The position numbers were made by a program, and so were the translations under genes. A stretch of 6,436 bases of DNA from Candidatus Woesearchaeota archaeon (GTDB lineage: Archaea > Nanobdellota > Nanobdellia > Woesearchaeales > UBA10216), in the NCBI GenBank assembly GCA_023269295.1, contig JAHFTU010000027.1, forward strand, positions 6,798 through 13,233, written 5' to 3'. This document shows, piece after piece, positions 1 to 5,761 of the stretch. Below the pieces are notes generated by a model. That model saw only the letters and a program-made list of their open reading frames with translations. It was not told the origin of the DNA and did not search any database. Position 1 is the first letter of the stretch. Every line of letters begins with the position of its first letter.

Positions 1-822
1 TTCAGGCTGATAATCAACAAGAAAGTCACCTCAAACTACACAGGCAAGAGGCAGTCTGTCTACATTGGCTCAGGCTCAACGCTGAAGGACTACAGGATTT
101 ACTCCCCAGGCGATGACTTCAGGCTGATTGACTGGAAAATCTACGCAAGGACAGACCACCTATACATAAGGCGCTACGAGGAAGAGCGCAACCTCGTAAT
201 GCACGCTTTAGTTGACTCAAGCGCCAGCATGAACTACGGCTCGCCAGTAACCAAATTTGATTACGGCGCAATGCTGGGCGTTGGCTTCGCCCACCTCGCG
301 CTGAAAGAGAACGAGAAGTTCCAGTTCGCAACATTTTCAGATGACGTCACGGTGTTCCAGCCAAGGAAAGGCATGGGGCACCTTGCGAGCATGATAGACT
401 ACCTCAACAGCGTCAAGCCAGCAGGGAAGTCAAGGTTCAGCGACATGATGTTGAAGTACAGGAAATTCCTGACAAGCAGGGCATTTATCGTTTTGGTTTC
501 TGATTTTCTTTTTGACATTGAAGAGGTGAGGGACGGGCTGCTGGCGCTTTCAAATGGCAACCACGAAATAAAGGTAATACAGGTTCTTGACGCAACAGAA
601 AAAGACCTGCCACTTGAGGGCGACGTCAAGCTCAAGGACGCAGAGTCAACCGACACGCTAAGGACCTACATCGGACCAAAGCTCGTTACCGAGTACGAGA
701 CAAAGCTGGAACAGCACATAGCCAGAATAAACCAGATGTGCACCAGCATCAAGGCAGAATTCTACGTTGCGACAACCGCTACGCCGATATTTGACATATT
801 CTATGAGGCGCTGAGAAAATGA
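1..822 (+). CDS. DUF58 family protein (vWA-like), C-terminal part
   Basis: The frame is open from the first base, so the start lies outside the window; 273 residues are visible before TGA. Residues 30-60 carry the DUF58 hallmark: D-Y-R-x-Y-x-P-G-D-D-x-R-x-I-D-W-K, then A-R-T-D and Y-E-E-E. A von Willebrand A-like half follows, with a metal-site motif D-S-S-A-S (residues 72-76) and a later V-S-D-F strand end. No transmembrane segment is visible in this part. DUF58 proteins are usually encoded beside MoxR-type AAA+ ATPases and are thought to act in chaperone-like or complex-assembly modules. A MoxR gene just upstream is therefore expected but cannot be seen. The ATG at 199 falls inside the conserved core and is not the real start. 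The exact role is unknown; family assignment is firm. Confidence 0.9.
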   Translation, partial: FRLIINKKVTSNYTGKRQSVYIGSGSTLKDYRIYSPGDDFRLIDWKIYARTDHLYIRRYEEERNLVMHALVDSSASMNYGSPVTKFDYGAMLGVGFAHLALKENEKFQFATFSDDVTVFQPRKGMGHLASMIDYLNSVKPAGKSRFSDMMLKYRKFLTSRAFIVLVSDFLFDIEEVRDGLLALSNGNHEIKVIQVLDATEKDLPLEGDVKLKDAESTDTLRTYIGPKLVTEYETKLEQHIARINQMCTSIKAEFYVATTATPIFDIFYEALRK

Positions 823-824
823 CC

Positions 825-1021
825 ATGCGAACTAAAGAATTTTTTGCAGGAACGATTGTTGGACCTGCTGGGGGAATATTTGGGAACATCCTTGTTACTT
901 CCATGTATAGAATGATAGATGGTGAACAGCGCGGCAACAACGCATTACTTTTTTGATAGGAACCATAGCCTTTGTTTCACTTATGCAGATTCTATTCAGA
1001 AAACTTAAACACACTAGTTAA
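825..1021 (+). pseudogene. Small two-helix membrane protein, frame broken at a T6 run
   Basis: An ATG two bases after the DUF58 stop opens a 43-residue frame (start M-R-T-K-E-F-F-A-G) that ends at TGA 954-956. The stop directly follows six Ts at 949-954. Re-reading one T (a -1 shift) removes the stop and continues for 22 codons to TAA 1019-1021. This gives a 65-residue product with two hydrophobic segments, about residues 8-27 and 41-58, a polar D-G-E-Q-R-G-N-N turn between them and a basic R-K-L-K-H tail. That is a coherent small membrane protein, whereas the 43-residue product loses the second helix. The gap of two bases suggests co-transcription with the DUF58 gene. The break could be a real mutation, slippage on the T run, or a base missing from the assembly. 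No family is recognised. Confidence 0.5.
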
Positions 1022-1146
1022 TTTAGCTCTTCAAGCCAGTTCTTTCTAGTTCTTGCTGAAAGATTTTCAAACTTCCTGTAGATTTCCACTGGACATTCCG
1101 TAAACTTTTCGTGACGCAAGAAGAGTTTTCCGATTGACTGCTCACA
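1018..1146 (-). pseudogene. Possible decayed gene remnant (C-terminal end)
   Basis: On the minus strand a frame without an ATG ends at TAA (1018-1020). Its last 40 or so residues look protein-like: C-E-Q-S-I-G-K-L-F-L-R-H-E-K, then F-T-E-C-P-V-E-I-Y-R-K-F, then L-S-A-R-T-R-K-N-W-L-E-E-L-N. The spaced Cys, His and Cys could be part of a zinc site. Upstream the frame runs into the hairpin region and then a stop near 1200. An ATG at 1210 in another frame gives about 22 residues up to the point where this frame would take over, so a frameshifted short gene of about 64 residues is possible. No family is recognised. Chance openness of a non-coding stretch is the main alternative. Confidence 0.25.
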
Positions 1147-1164
1147 AGTCGGCAAAAGCCGACT
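1147..1164. repeat. Perfect hairpin, 7-bp stem with AAAA loop
   Basis: AGTCGGC (1147-1153) and GCCGACT (1158-1164) are exact inverted repeats around an AAAA loop. It lies between the broken small membrane gene and the Bro-N gene promoter. No T run follows on the plus strand, so it is not an obvious terminator. Confidence 0.7.
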
Positions 1165-1167
1165 GTG

Positions 1168-1194
1168 CCCAGTCGTGCGTCGGCACGACTTGGG
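1168..1194. repeat. Second hairpin, 8-bp stem, extended by CCC/GGG
   Basis: AGTCGTGC (1171-1178) pairs with GCACGACT (1183-1190) around a GTCG loop. CCC (1168-1170) and GGG (1192-1194) extend the stem after a single-base bulge at T1191. The GTCGGC at 1179-1184 can alternatively pair with GCCGAC (1158-1163) of the preceding hairpin, so the two structures can exclude one another in a transcript. Confidence 0.65.
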
Positions 1195-1212
1195 TTCTTA
1201 AAGGGGTCATGG

Positions 1213-1227
1213 CACTGGACACTGGAC
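1213..1227 (+). promoter_or_regulatory. Candidate operator: overlapping CACTGGAC copies
   Basis: The octamer CACTGGAC occurs at 1213-1220 and 1220-1227, sharing one base, which makes ACTGGAC a perfect tandem repeat. A third copy is at 1087-1094. The tandem pair ends 16 nt before the TATA box of the Bro-N gene, a position suited to a regulator. Since Bro-N proteins are generally DNA-binding, autoregulation is possible but is inference only. Confidence 0.35.
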
Positions 1228-1243
1228 AACCACCCGCGCAGAC

Positions 1244-1250
1244 TTTATAA
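1244..1250 (+). promoter_or_regulatory. TATA box of the Bro-N gene
   Basis: TTTATAA is centred about 48 nt before the ATG at 1295. A transcript start about 26 nt downstream would leave a leader of about 22 nt containing the Shine-Dalgarno site. The upstream element (GCGCAGAC) is less A-rich than at the other promoters here. The box sits in a near-palindrome (ACTT-TAT-AAGT), so it might also serve the minus strand. Confidence 0.55.
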
Positions 1251-1281
1251 GTGAGTTCTTTCCATCTGTTGATTTACTTGT

Positions 1282-1289
1282 GAGGTGAT
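1282..1289 (+). promoter_or_regulatory. Shine-Dalgarno site of the Bro-N gene
   Basis: GAGGTGAT ends 5 nt before the ATG at 1295 and matches the anti-Shine-Dalgarno 3' end of 16S rRNA almost fully. It fixes the start codon. It also stands out, because the other complete genes in the window appear leaderless. Confidence 0.8.
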
Positions 1290-1294
1290 TTACA

Positions 1295-2128
1295 ATGGAC
1301 GAGCACAAAGCACTGGTTGTTTTTCAGGACAAGAAAATCAGAAGGGCATGGCATGATGACGAATGGTTTTTTTCAATAATTGATGTAGTGGAAGCACTAA
1401 CTGAGAGTGCAAACCCACGAAACTACTGGAGTATGCTTAAAACAAGGGAGTCTGAACATGGTATTGAGTTGTCCACAAATTGTGTACAACTGAAGCTGGC
1501 GTCAACAGACGGCAAGCAGTACGAAACGGATTGCGCCAATACGGAATCACTATTTAGGATTATCCAGTCAATACCCTCTCCCAAGGCCGAGCCTTTCAAG
1601 TTGTGGCTTGCCAGAGTGGGCTATGAGCGTGTGCAGGAAATAGGAAATCCTGAACTTGCACAGGAACGCATGAAAGCATTATATGAACAAAAAGGTTATT
1701 CGCCGCAATGGATTGAAAAGAGGTTAAGAGGCATAGCAGTTAGGCAGGAACTGACAGGCGAATGGAAGAAACGGGGTGTCGACGAAAACAGAGAGTATGG
1801 GATTCTGACAAATGAGATTAGCAAAGCAACATTTGGAAAGACAGTTGAGGAATACAAAGAATTCAAACAGCTCAAGAAAGAGAATCTCAGAGACCACATG
1901 GATGACTTGGAGCTAATCTTCACCATGCTGGGTGAAAAGGTTACATCCGAGATAGCAAAAAGCAGGAATGCCACCGGTTTTGGTGAGAATAAAGACGCAG
2001 CCATAGATGGCGGTGAAGTTGCAGGCAATGCAAGAAAAGAAACCGAAAGGAAAACAGGCAGAAAAGTAGTTTCCAAAGAAAATTATCTGGATTTGCCGGA
2101 AAAAGTCAAAAGAAAACAGCTGAACTAG
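1295..2128 (+). CDS. Bro-N domain protein (phage antirepressor / DinD-like)
   Basis: A complete 277-residue protein. Residues 5-115 form a Bro-N domain: the start V-V-F-Q-D-K-K-I-R-R-A-W-H, then W-F-F-S-I-I-D-V-V-E-A-L-T, N-Y-W-S-M-L-K, and the diagnostic L-F-R-I-I-Q-S-I-P-S-P-K-A-E-P-F-K-L-W-L-A (86-106). The C-terminal half has the conserved W-I-E-K-R-L, E-Y-G-I-L-T-N-E-I, K-K-E-N-L-R-D and A-G-N-A-R-K-E-T stretches of the bacterial and archaeal proteins annotated as antirepressor or DNA-damage-inducible D-like. Bro-N domains are DNA-binding and common in viruses and mobile elements; the cellular role of this type is not settled. The gene is visibly more A-rich than its neighbours and has a strong Shine-Dalgarno site, both suggesting acquisition. 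Its stop abuts the ahcY stop with no spacer. No integrase or phage gene is visible nearby. Confidence 0.88.
   Translation: MDEHKALVVFQDKKIRRAWHDDEWFFSIIDVVEALTESANPRNYWSMLKTRESEHGIELSTNCVQLKLASTDGKQYETDCANTESLFRIIQSIPSPKAEPFKLWLARVGYERVQEIGNPELAQERMKALYEQKGYSPQWIEKRLRGIAVRQELTGEWKKRGVDENREYGILTNEISKATFGKTVEEYKEFKQLKKENLRDHMDDLELIFTMLGEKVTSEIAKSRNATGFGENKDAAIDGGEVAGNARKETERKTGRKVVSKENYLDLPEKVKRKQLN
2100..2117 (-). terminator. Possible ahcY terminator inside the Bro-N gene
   Basis: Read on the minus strand, this stretch is GTTTTCTTTTGACTTTTT, beginning 12 nt after the ahcY stop. Archaeal intrinsic termination relies on such U-rich tracts. It overlaps the lysine-rich C-terminal codons of the Bro-N gene, so it may simply reflect AAA codons. 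Confidence 0.35.
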
Positions 2129-3388
2129 TCAAGTCCCGTGCTGCCAGCTGCCCAGATACTTCTTCTGCTCTGAGGTGAGGGAGTCAAATCTGACACCAAA
2201 GGCGTCAAGCTGTAGCCTTGCGATTGTGTCGTCAATCTCTTCCGGCAGGGTTATTACTCCGGAGAGTTTGCCCATGTTCTTTACCAAGTATTCAGCTGCC
2301 AGCGCCTGGCCGCAGAAAGAAGTTGACATCACAGTGCTAGGGTGGCCCTCAGCTGCCGCGAGATTAACCAAGCGCCCGGCTGCCGCAACGAAAATTGACT
2401 TCTTTCCCAGCTTGTATTCCTCAAGCGAAGGCCTGATCTGCTTGACTTCCCTGCTCAGCTTCTTCAAAGCCGGAAGGTCAATCTCAACGTCAAAATGGCC
2501 TGCGTTGGCCAGAAGTGCGCCATCCCTCATCTTCTCAAAATGCTCTTCTCTTAATACACCCATGTTGCCGGTGACCGTAATGAAGACATCACCATCTCCA
2601 GCCGCTTCTATAAGAGGCAGTACCCTGTAGCCGTCAAGCTTTGCCTGCAAAGCCCTGAAAGCGTTAACTTCAACAACTATGATATTTGAGCCAAGGCCTT
2701 CTGCCCTCAGCGCAACGCCCTTGCCACAGTCACCATAGCCGCACACAACAACAGTTTTACCTGCGAAGAGGATATTTGTGGCCCTCATGATGCCGTCAAT
2801 AGCTGACTGCCCGGTGCCGTAGAAATTGTCAAGAAGGTGCTTTGTCTTGTTGTCATTGACAGCAACAACAGGGTACTTGAGCGCGCCATCCTTTTCCATT
2901 GCCTTCAACCGAATTACGCCTGTTGTTGTCTCCTCGCAGCCGCCAATGATATCCCTGATGAGCTGCGGGTGCTTGTTGTGAATCTCAGTAACCAAATCGC
3001 AGCCGTCATCAATGGTGATGTGCGGCTTTGTAGCAATTACTGCGTTAATGTACTTGTAGTAATCTTCCTTATTCTCGCCCTTGTAGCCAAAAACCTTCAC
3101 TCCTGACTTTGCAAGAGCCGCCGCAATGTCGTCCTGAGCCGATAACGGGTTGCAGCCGCTAATTGCAACGTCTGCGCCGCCTGCGATAAGTGTTTTGACA
3201 AGAACTGCAGTTTCTTTTGTCAGGTGCAAAGCCATGCCGACGCGCAGTCCTTTTAGCGGCTTTTCCCTTGCAAACCTCTCCCTGACCTTGAGCAGCGCGC
3301 CCATCTCGCGCTCGGCGAACTCAATGTTCTTCAGGCCTTGCTCTGCCAAGGAAAGGTCTTTGACTGAATAGTTTGCTGTTTCATCCAT
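2129..3388 (-). CDS. ahcY: Adenosylhomocysteinase
   Basis: A complete 419-residue NAD-dependent enzyme that reversibly splits S-adenosylhomocysteine into adenosine and homocysteine, removing the product inhibitor of methyltransferases. The catalytic domain shows H55 in H-L-T-K-E-T, S-G-C-N-P-L-S-A-Q-D-D (77-87), I-D-D-G-C-D (126-131), E-E-T-T-T-G (152-157), and K183 and D187 in N-D-N-K-T-K-H-L-L-D-N. The Rossmann motif G-Y-G-D-C-G-K-G is at 217-224, with E240 positioned for the NAD ribose. N-A-G-H-F-D-V-E-I-D (295-304) includes H298. The protein ends at Y-L-G-S-W-Q-H-G-T and lacks the C-terminal K-P-x-x-Y-R-Y tail of eukaryotic enzymes, as usual in archaea. The start is supported by a TATA box 22-32 nt upstream. 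The Methanocaldococcus jannaschii homologue has been reported to prefer S-inosylhomocysteine, so the exact substrate is open. Confidence 0.97.
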   Translation of the reverse strand: MDETANYSVKDLSLAEQGLKNIEFAEREMGALLKVRERFAREKPLKGLRVGMALHLTKETAVLVKTLIAGGADVAISGCNPLSAQDDIAAALAKSGVKVFGYKGENKEDYYKYINAVIATKPHITIDDGCDLVTEIHNKHPQLIRDIIGGCEETTTGVIRLKAMEKDGALKYPVVAVNDNKTKHLLDNFYGTGQSAIDGIMRATNILFAGKTVVVCGYGDCGKGVALRAEGLGSNIIVVEVNAFRALQAKLDGYRVLPLIEAAGDGDVFITVTGNMGVLREEHFEKMRDGALLANAGHFDVEIDLPALKKLSREVKQIRPSLEEYKLGKKSIFVAAAGRLVNLAAAEGHPSTVMSTSFCGQALAAEYLVKNMGKLSGVITLPEEIDDTIARLQLDAFGVRFDSLTSEQKKYLGSWQHGT

Positions 3389-3409
3389 AAGAGTCCCAGG
3401 TTTTCAGGC

Positions 3410-3420
3410 TAAATATAAAT
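3410..3420 (-). promoter_or_regulatory. TATA box of ahcY
   Basis: The minus strand reads ATTTATATTTA, centred about 27 nt before the ATG at 3388. This predicts a leaderless or nearly leaderless transcript. The box lies in the 46-nt gap after the kinase stop codon, so ahcY can be transcribed independently of the upstream kinase gene. Confidence 0.7.
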
Positions 3421-3434
3421 GTTACGCTGCCCTA

Positions 3435-4340
3435 TTAGAACTCGCGTATGCGCTCAAATTCCTTATACCGCTTTTCAATATCCGCCGCTGCCAACCGCTT
3501 CAGCCGTTCCAAACTGAAATCCTCGGCATTAAAACTGGCAACAACTGAACCGTAAATTATGGCTTTTCTCAGCTCTTTCTCATCACTTGTGTTTTTGCCT
3601 GCCAAATAACCAATCAGGGCGCCTGCAAAGCTGTCCCCGCACCCGGTGGGGTCCCTGATGGTCTCAAGAGGGTAGCTGGGAGCGCTGAAATGGCTGCCGT
3701 CTCCGAACAAGAGTGCGCCGTGCTCGCCCTTCTTTATTATCACGAATTTCGGCCCCAATTTCAGCGCAGAGGCTGCAGCCTTTACCAAATTTGGAGTTTC
3801 AAAGAGCTGGCGCGCCTCAGCATCGTTGAGCAGAACGACATCAACCCTTTTGACAACATCAAGCAGCTGCCGCTTCTTATTGCTTATCCAGTAGTTCATT
3901 GTGTCAAGCAGCACAAGCCTGGGCTTTTTCACCTGCCGCAGCACGTCCAGCTGCAGTTCAGGGTCAATGTTTGCAAGAAAAACATACTCAGCATCTCTGT
4001 AGCTCTGCGGCAGCTGCGGCTTAAAGCTGGCAAACACGCCAAGCTCAGTGCTCACTGTTTTCGCCTCGTTCATGTCATACTCGTAATAGCCCTCCCACCT
4101 GAACGTCTTGCCGCTTTTGTCAACAGCGACGCCTTCGGTATTGATGCCACGCTTCTGCAGCAGTTCCAAGTGCTGCTTTGGAAAATCAGGGCCAACCACG
4201 CCAACAATGCCCGGCTTTGAGAAGAACGAAGCCGCATAGCTTGAGTAAGTTGCCGCGCCGCCAAGAGCGTCCTTAACGTGGCCAAACGGGGTTTTTACAG
4301 TGTCAAGGGCGACAGAGCCAACAATAACAAGTTTAGCCAT
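3435..4340 (-). CDS. PfkB/ribokinase-family kinase, possible nucleoside kinase
   Basis: A complete 301-residue kinase of the usual family length. The N-terminus L-V-I-V-G-S-V-A-L-D-T (4-14) and the G-G-A-A-T-Y-S-S segment (27-34) form the first signature and substrate pocket. L-N-D-A-E-A (171-176) is the N-x-x-E metal/phosphate motif, and K-K-G-E-H-G (203-208) precedes the nucleotide site. D-P-T-G-C-G-D-S-F-A-G (230-240) is the second signature, with D236 as the catalytic base and G-C-G forming the anion hole. The family phosphorylates sugars or nucleosides with ATP, and sequence alone does not settle which. Its position 46 nt upstream of ahcY suggests it may phosphorylate adenosine (or inosine) released by that enzyme. 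A generic sugar kinase remains possible. The start fits its TATA box. Confidence 0.9.
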   Translation of the reverse strand: MAKLVIVGSVALDTVKTPFGHVKDALGGAATYSSYAASFFSKPGIVGVVGPDFPKQHLELLQKRGINTEGVAVDKSGKTFRWEGYYEYDMNEAKTVSTELGVFASFKPQLPQSYRDAEYVFLANIDPELQLDVLRQVKKPRLVLLDTMNYWISNKKRQLLDVVKRVDVVLLNDAEARQLFETPNLVKAAASALKLGPKFVIIKKGEHGALLFGDGSHFSAPSYPLETIRDPTGCGDSFAGALIGYLAGKNTSDEKELRKAIIYGSVVASFNAEDFSLERLKRLAAADIEKRYKEFERIREF

Positions 4341-4364
4341 CTTGAAAAACTGTTCGCCTGCCGC

Positions 4365-4373
4365 TTTTATAAA
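4365..4373 (-). promoter_or_regulatory. TATA box of the PfkB kinase gene
   Basis: The minus strand reads TTTATAAAA centred about 29 nt before the ATG at 4340, preceded by an A-rich stretch (ATAAAAA) that suits a TFB recognition element. Transcription would start at or within a few bases of the start codon. Confidence 0.7.
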
Positions 4374-4411
4374 TTTTTATGCAGTTTTAACTCGCTCGCA
4401 ATTCTAACAAG

Positions 4412-4418
4412 AAAAAAA
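4412..4418 (-). terminator. Oligo-T terminator after the TelA-like gene
   Basis: A minus-strand run of seven Ts lies 33-39 nt after the TAA of the TelA-like gene, with a shorter TTTT run just before it and no stable hairpin. This is the U-tract type of archaeal terminator. It separates this transcript from the kinase promoter at 4365-4373. Confidence 0.5.
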
Positions 4419-4450
4419 GTAGAAAAGGCAGACGAAAGAACAACAGGCTA

Positions 4451-5650
4451 TTACGCTGCAGTTTTTGGCTGCCCGTCGTCACCAGGAGGCAGAGCACCAA
4501 CTGTCGTGATGGCTTTCAGCAGCCGCTGCTTGCCGTCTTCAACTATAGTGTCAATCTCTTTCCTGCTCTTCTCGCTTTCTGCTCGCAGCTTCTCAACATC
4601 CTTGACAGTATCCTCCTGGTACTTTACGATAGCATCAACAAGCATCTTAACAGAGTCCGGCTGGATAAGCGCGCCATAAGCTGCCTGTCTGGCTTGCGCT
4701 TCTATTGTTCCGCCTAGCTGAGCGACTGTCTCAAGACTCTTGTTGGCTCCAACCGCCATTTCTTCCAATGTTCGTCCAGATTCATGAAGGCTTAATTGTG
4801 ATGTCATAGTAGCTGAGAGTGCAGTAAAAGTCTGCTCATTGGTACTGAAGAACACGACAGACCTCCTGTGTACCTGCTCCTTTAGATCATGAGTCTGCTG
4901 GAGCTTTGCCATTATGGTCTCCCCAACCTGATAACCTATGTCAAGATACGTTGCAACATCAAGTGCAAGCTGGTACCTGCTGTTCTCAGTGTTATACGTC
5001 CTGAGCGCTTCAGTTCGTGCAGTTTCAAGGCGAGCACGTTGAGCCCTGTCATCGCCTTTGTAATCTCCAACTGCCTTACTTGCCTGGTCAAGTGCTTCCT
5101 TTGCAGTGCCCAGCACTGTCTCTTGCGCGGTTTTAACTTCGTCAGCAAGCGCCCGTGTTTCGCCAACTGCAACTCTGAAATCTGCATACGCATTGAGGAT
5201 GGCCGCTTCGCGCTCCAGATTGCCTGCGGTGTCGCGCTGCACATCCTGATATGTCCTTCTGATGCTTTCGAAGCGTGAGGGTATTGAGCCTCTTGTTAAT
5301 TTCATCCAGAACATGCTAAACTTTTCTGGCGCGCTGATTTTTCCGTCATCAACTATCTCCACTAGGCTCTTGGCGTCTTTTTGGATAGAATCAAACCTTC
5401 CCGCAATAGCATTATACCTGTCTCCTACCCGCATGTCGGCGGTTTCGTCACGAACAAGCTGGGCAAAGGTTGTGCTGTACTCCATTACCCGCGCTATTGC
5501 AGTCACTTTTTGCGGGTTAATATGGACAAGGTCTTCAAGAAGCTCACCGACTCTCGTGCCTTCATCTTTAGGCGAAACAATGCCAAATCTGCTGAGAACA
5601 TTAATTGCTTTGTCTAGATAATTTCCAACTGAATACTGCGGGGTTGTCAT
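4451..5650 (-). CDS. Helical protein resembling TelA (toxic anion resistance family)
   Basis: A 399-residue, Ala/Glu/Arg-rich protein with no signal peptide or membrane segment and almost wholly helical, probably coiled-coil, from residue 80 to 380. The frame extends upstream to an ATG at 5719, but the ATG at 5650 is chosen because a TATA box lies 28-36 nt before it, between the two ATGs. Three regions recall TelA/KlaB/YceH. One is a central K-L..F-E-S-I...Q-D-V..D helix (117-140). The second is the segment starting L-A-L-D at 228. The third is a C-terminal stretch in which N-K-S-L-E-T-V (303-309), then I-E-A-Q-A (316-320) and a V-D-A-I-V-K-Y helix (338-344) follow the TelA order and spacing. 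TelA proteins are linked to tellurite and envelope stress, with no known biochemistry. The divergent membrane gene at 5762 supports a shared function. Homology is from recalled pattern only. Confidence 0.55.
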   Translation of the reverse strand: MTTPQYSVGNYLDKAINVLSRFGIVSPKDEGTRVGELLEDLVHINPQKVTAIARVMEYSTTFAQLVRDETADMRVGDRYNAIAGRFDSIQKDAKSLVEIVDDGKISAPEKFSMFWMKLTRGSIPSRFESIRRTYQDVQRDTAGNLEREAAILNAYADFRVAVGETRALADEVKTAQETVLGTAKEALDQASKAVGDYKGDDRAQRARLETARTEALRTYNTENSRYQLALDVATYLDIGYQVGETIMAKLQQTHDLKEQVHRRSVVFFSTNEQTFTALSATMTSQLSLHESGRTLEEMAVGANKSLETVAQLGGTIEAQARQAAYGALIQPDSVKMLVDAIVKYQEDTVKDVEKLRAESEKSRKEIDTIVEDGKQRLLKAITTVGALPPGDDGQPKTAA

Positions 5651-5677
5651 CTTGTTTGCTTTGGTGATACGCACGCC

Positions 5678-5686
5678 TATAAAAAT
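5678..5686 (-). promoter_or_regulatory. TATA box of the TelA-like gene
   Basis: The minus strand reads ATTTTTATA, with the purine-rich CAGAAAG just upstream as a possible TFB element. It is centred about 32 nt before the ATG at 5650, predicting a leader of only a few nucleotides. Because it lies downstream of the alternative ATG at 5719, it argues against that longer start. Confidence 0.7.
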
Positions 5687-5728
5687 CTTTCTGTGATACT
5701 GCCTATCCAGTAATAACAATAAATAAAC

Positions 5729-5735
5729 TTAAATA
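5729..5735 (+). promoter_or_regulatory. TATA box of the DUF6384-like gene
   Basis: TTAAATA is centred about 30 nt before the ATG at 5762 and preceded by the A-rich AATAAAC. A nearly leaderless transcript is expected. It is back to back with the minus-strand box at 5678-5686, with about 42 bp between them, room for one shared regulator. Confidence 0.65.
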
Positions 5736-5761
5736 TCACAGGCGCTTACTTGCTCTCAAAA

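Noticed and set aside
949..954. T6 run read as a terminator for the DUF58 transcript
   Set aside because: It lies between two halves of an otherwise coherent membrane protein, so a frame break is the simpler reading; a terminator role cannot be excluded.
1087..1227. CRISPR array or insertion-sequence ends suggested by the repeats
   Set aside because: The repeat unit is only 8 bases, spacing is irregular, and no cas gene, transposase or matching terminal repeat is present.
1023..1229. 68-residue minus-strand frame starting at an ATG at 1229
   Set aside because: It runs through both hairpins and its composition (Ser/Arg-rich, low order) is less protein-like than the neighbouring minus-strand frame; no Shine-Dalgarno or well-placed TATA box supports it.
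2175..2630. 151-residue plus-strand frame inside ahcY
   Set aside because: It is antisense to a highly conserved enzyme; Ser/Pro-rich composition is typical of a shadow frame.
3690..4220. 176-residue plus-strand frame inside the kinase gene
   Set aside because: It is antisense to a gene with full PfkB signatures and shows no recognisable motif of its own.
4889..5621. Several plus-strand frames opposite the TelA-like gene
   Set aside because: They overlap one another and mirror the Ala/Glu/Arg-rich codons of the minus-strand gene; none has a start signal.
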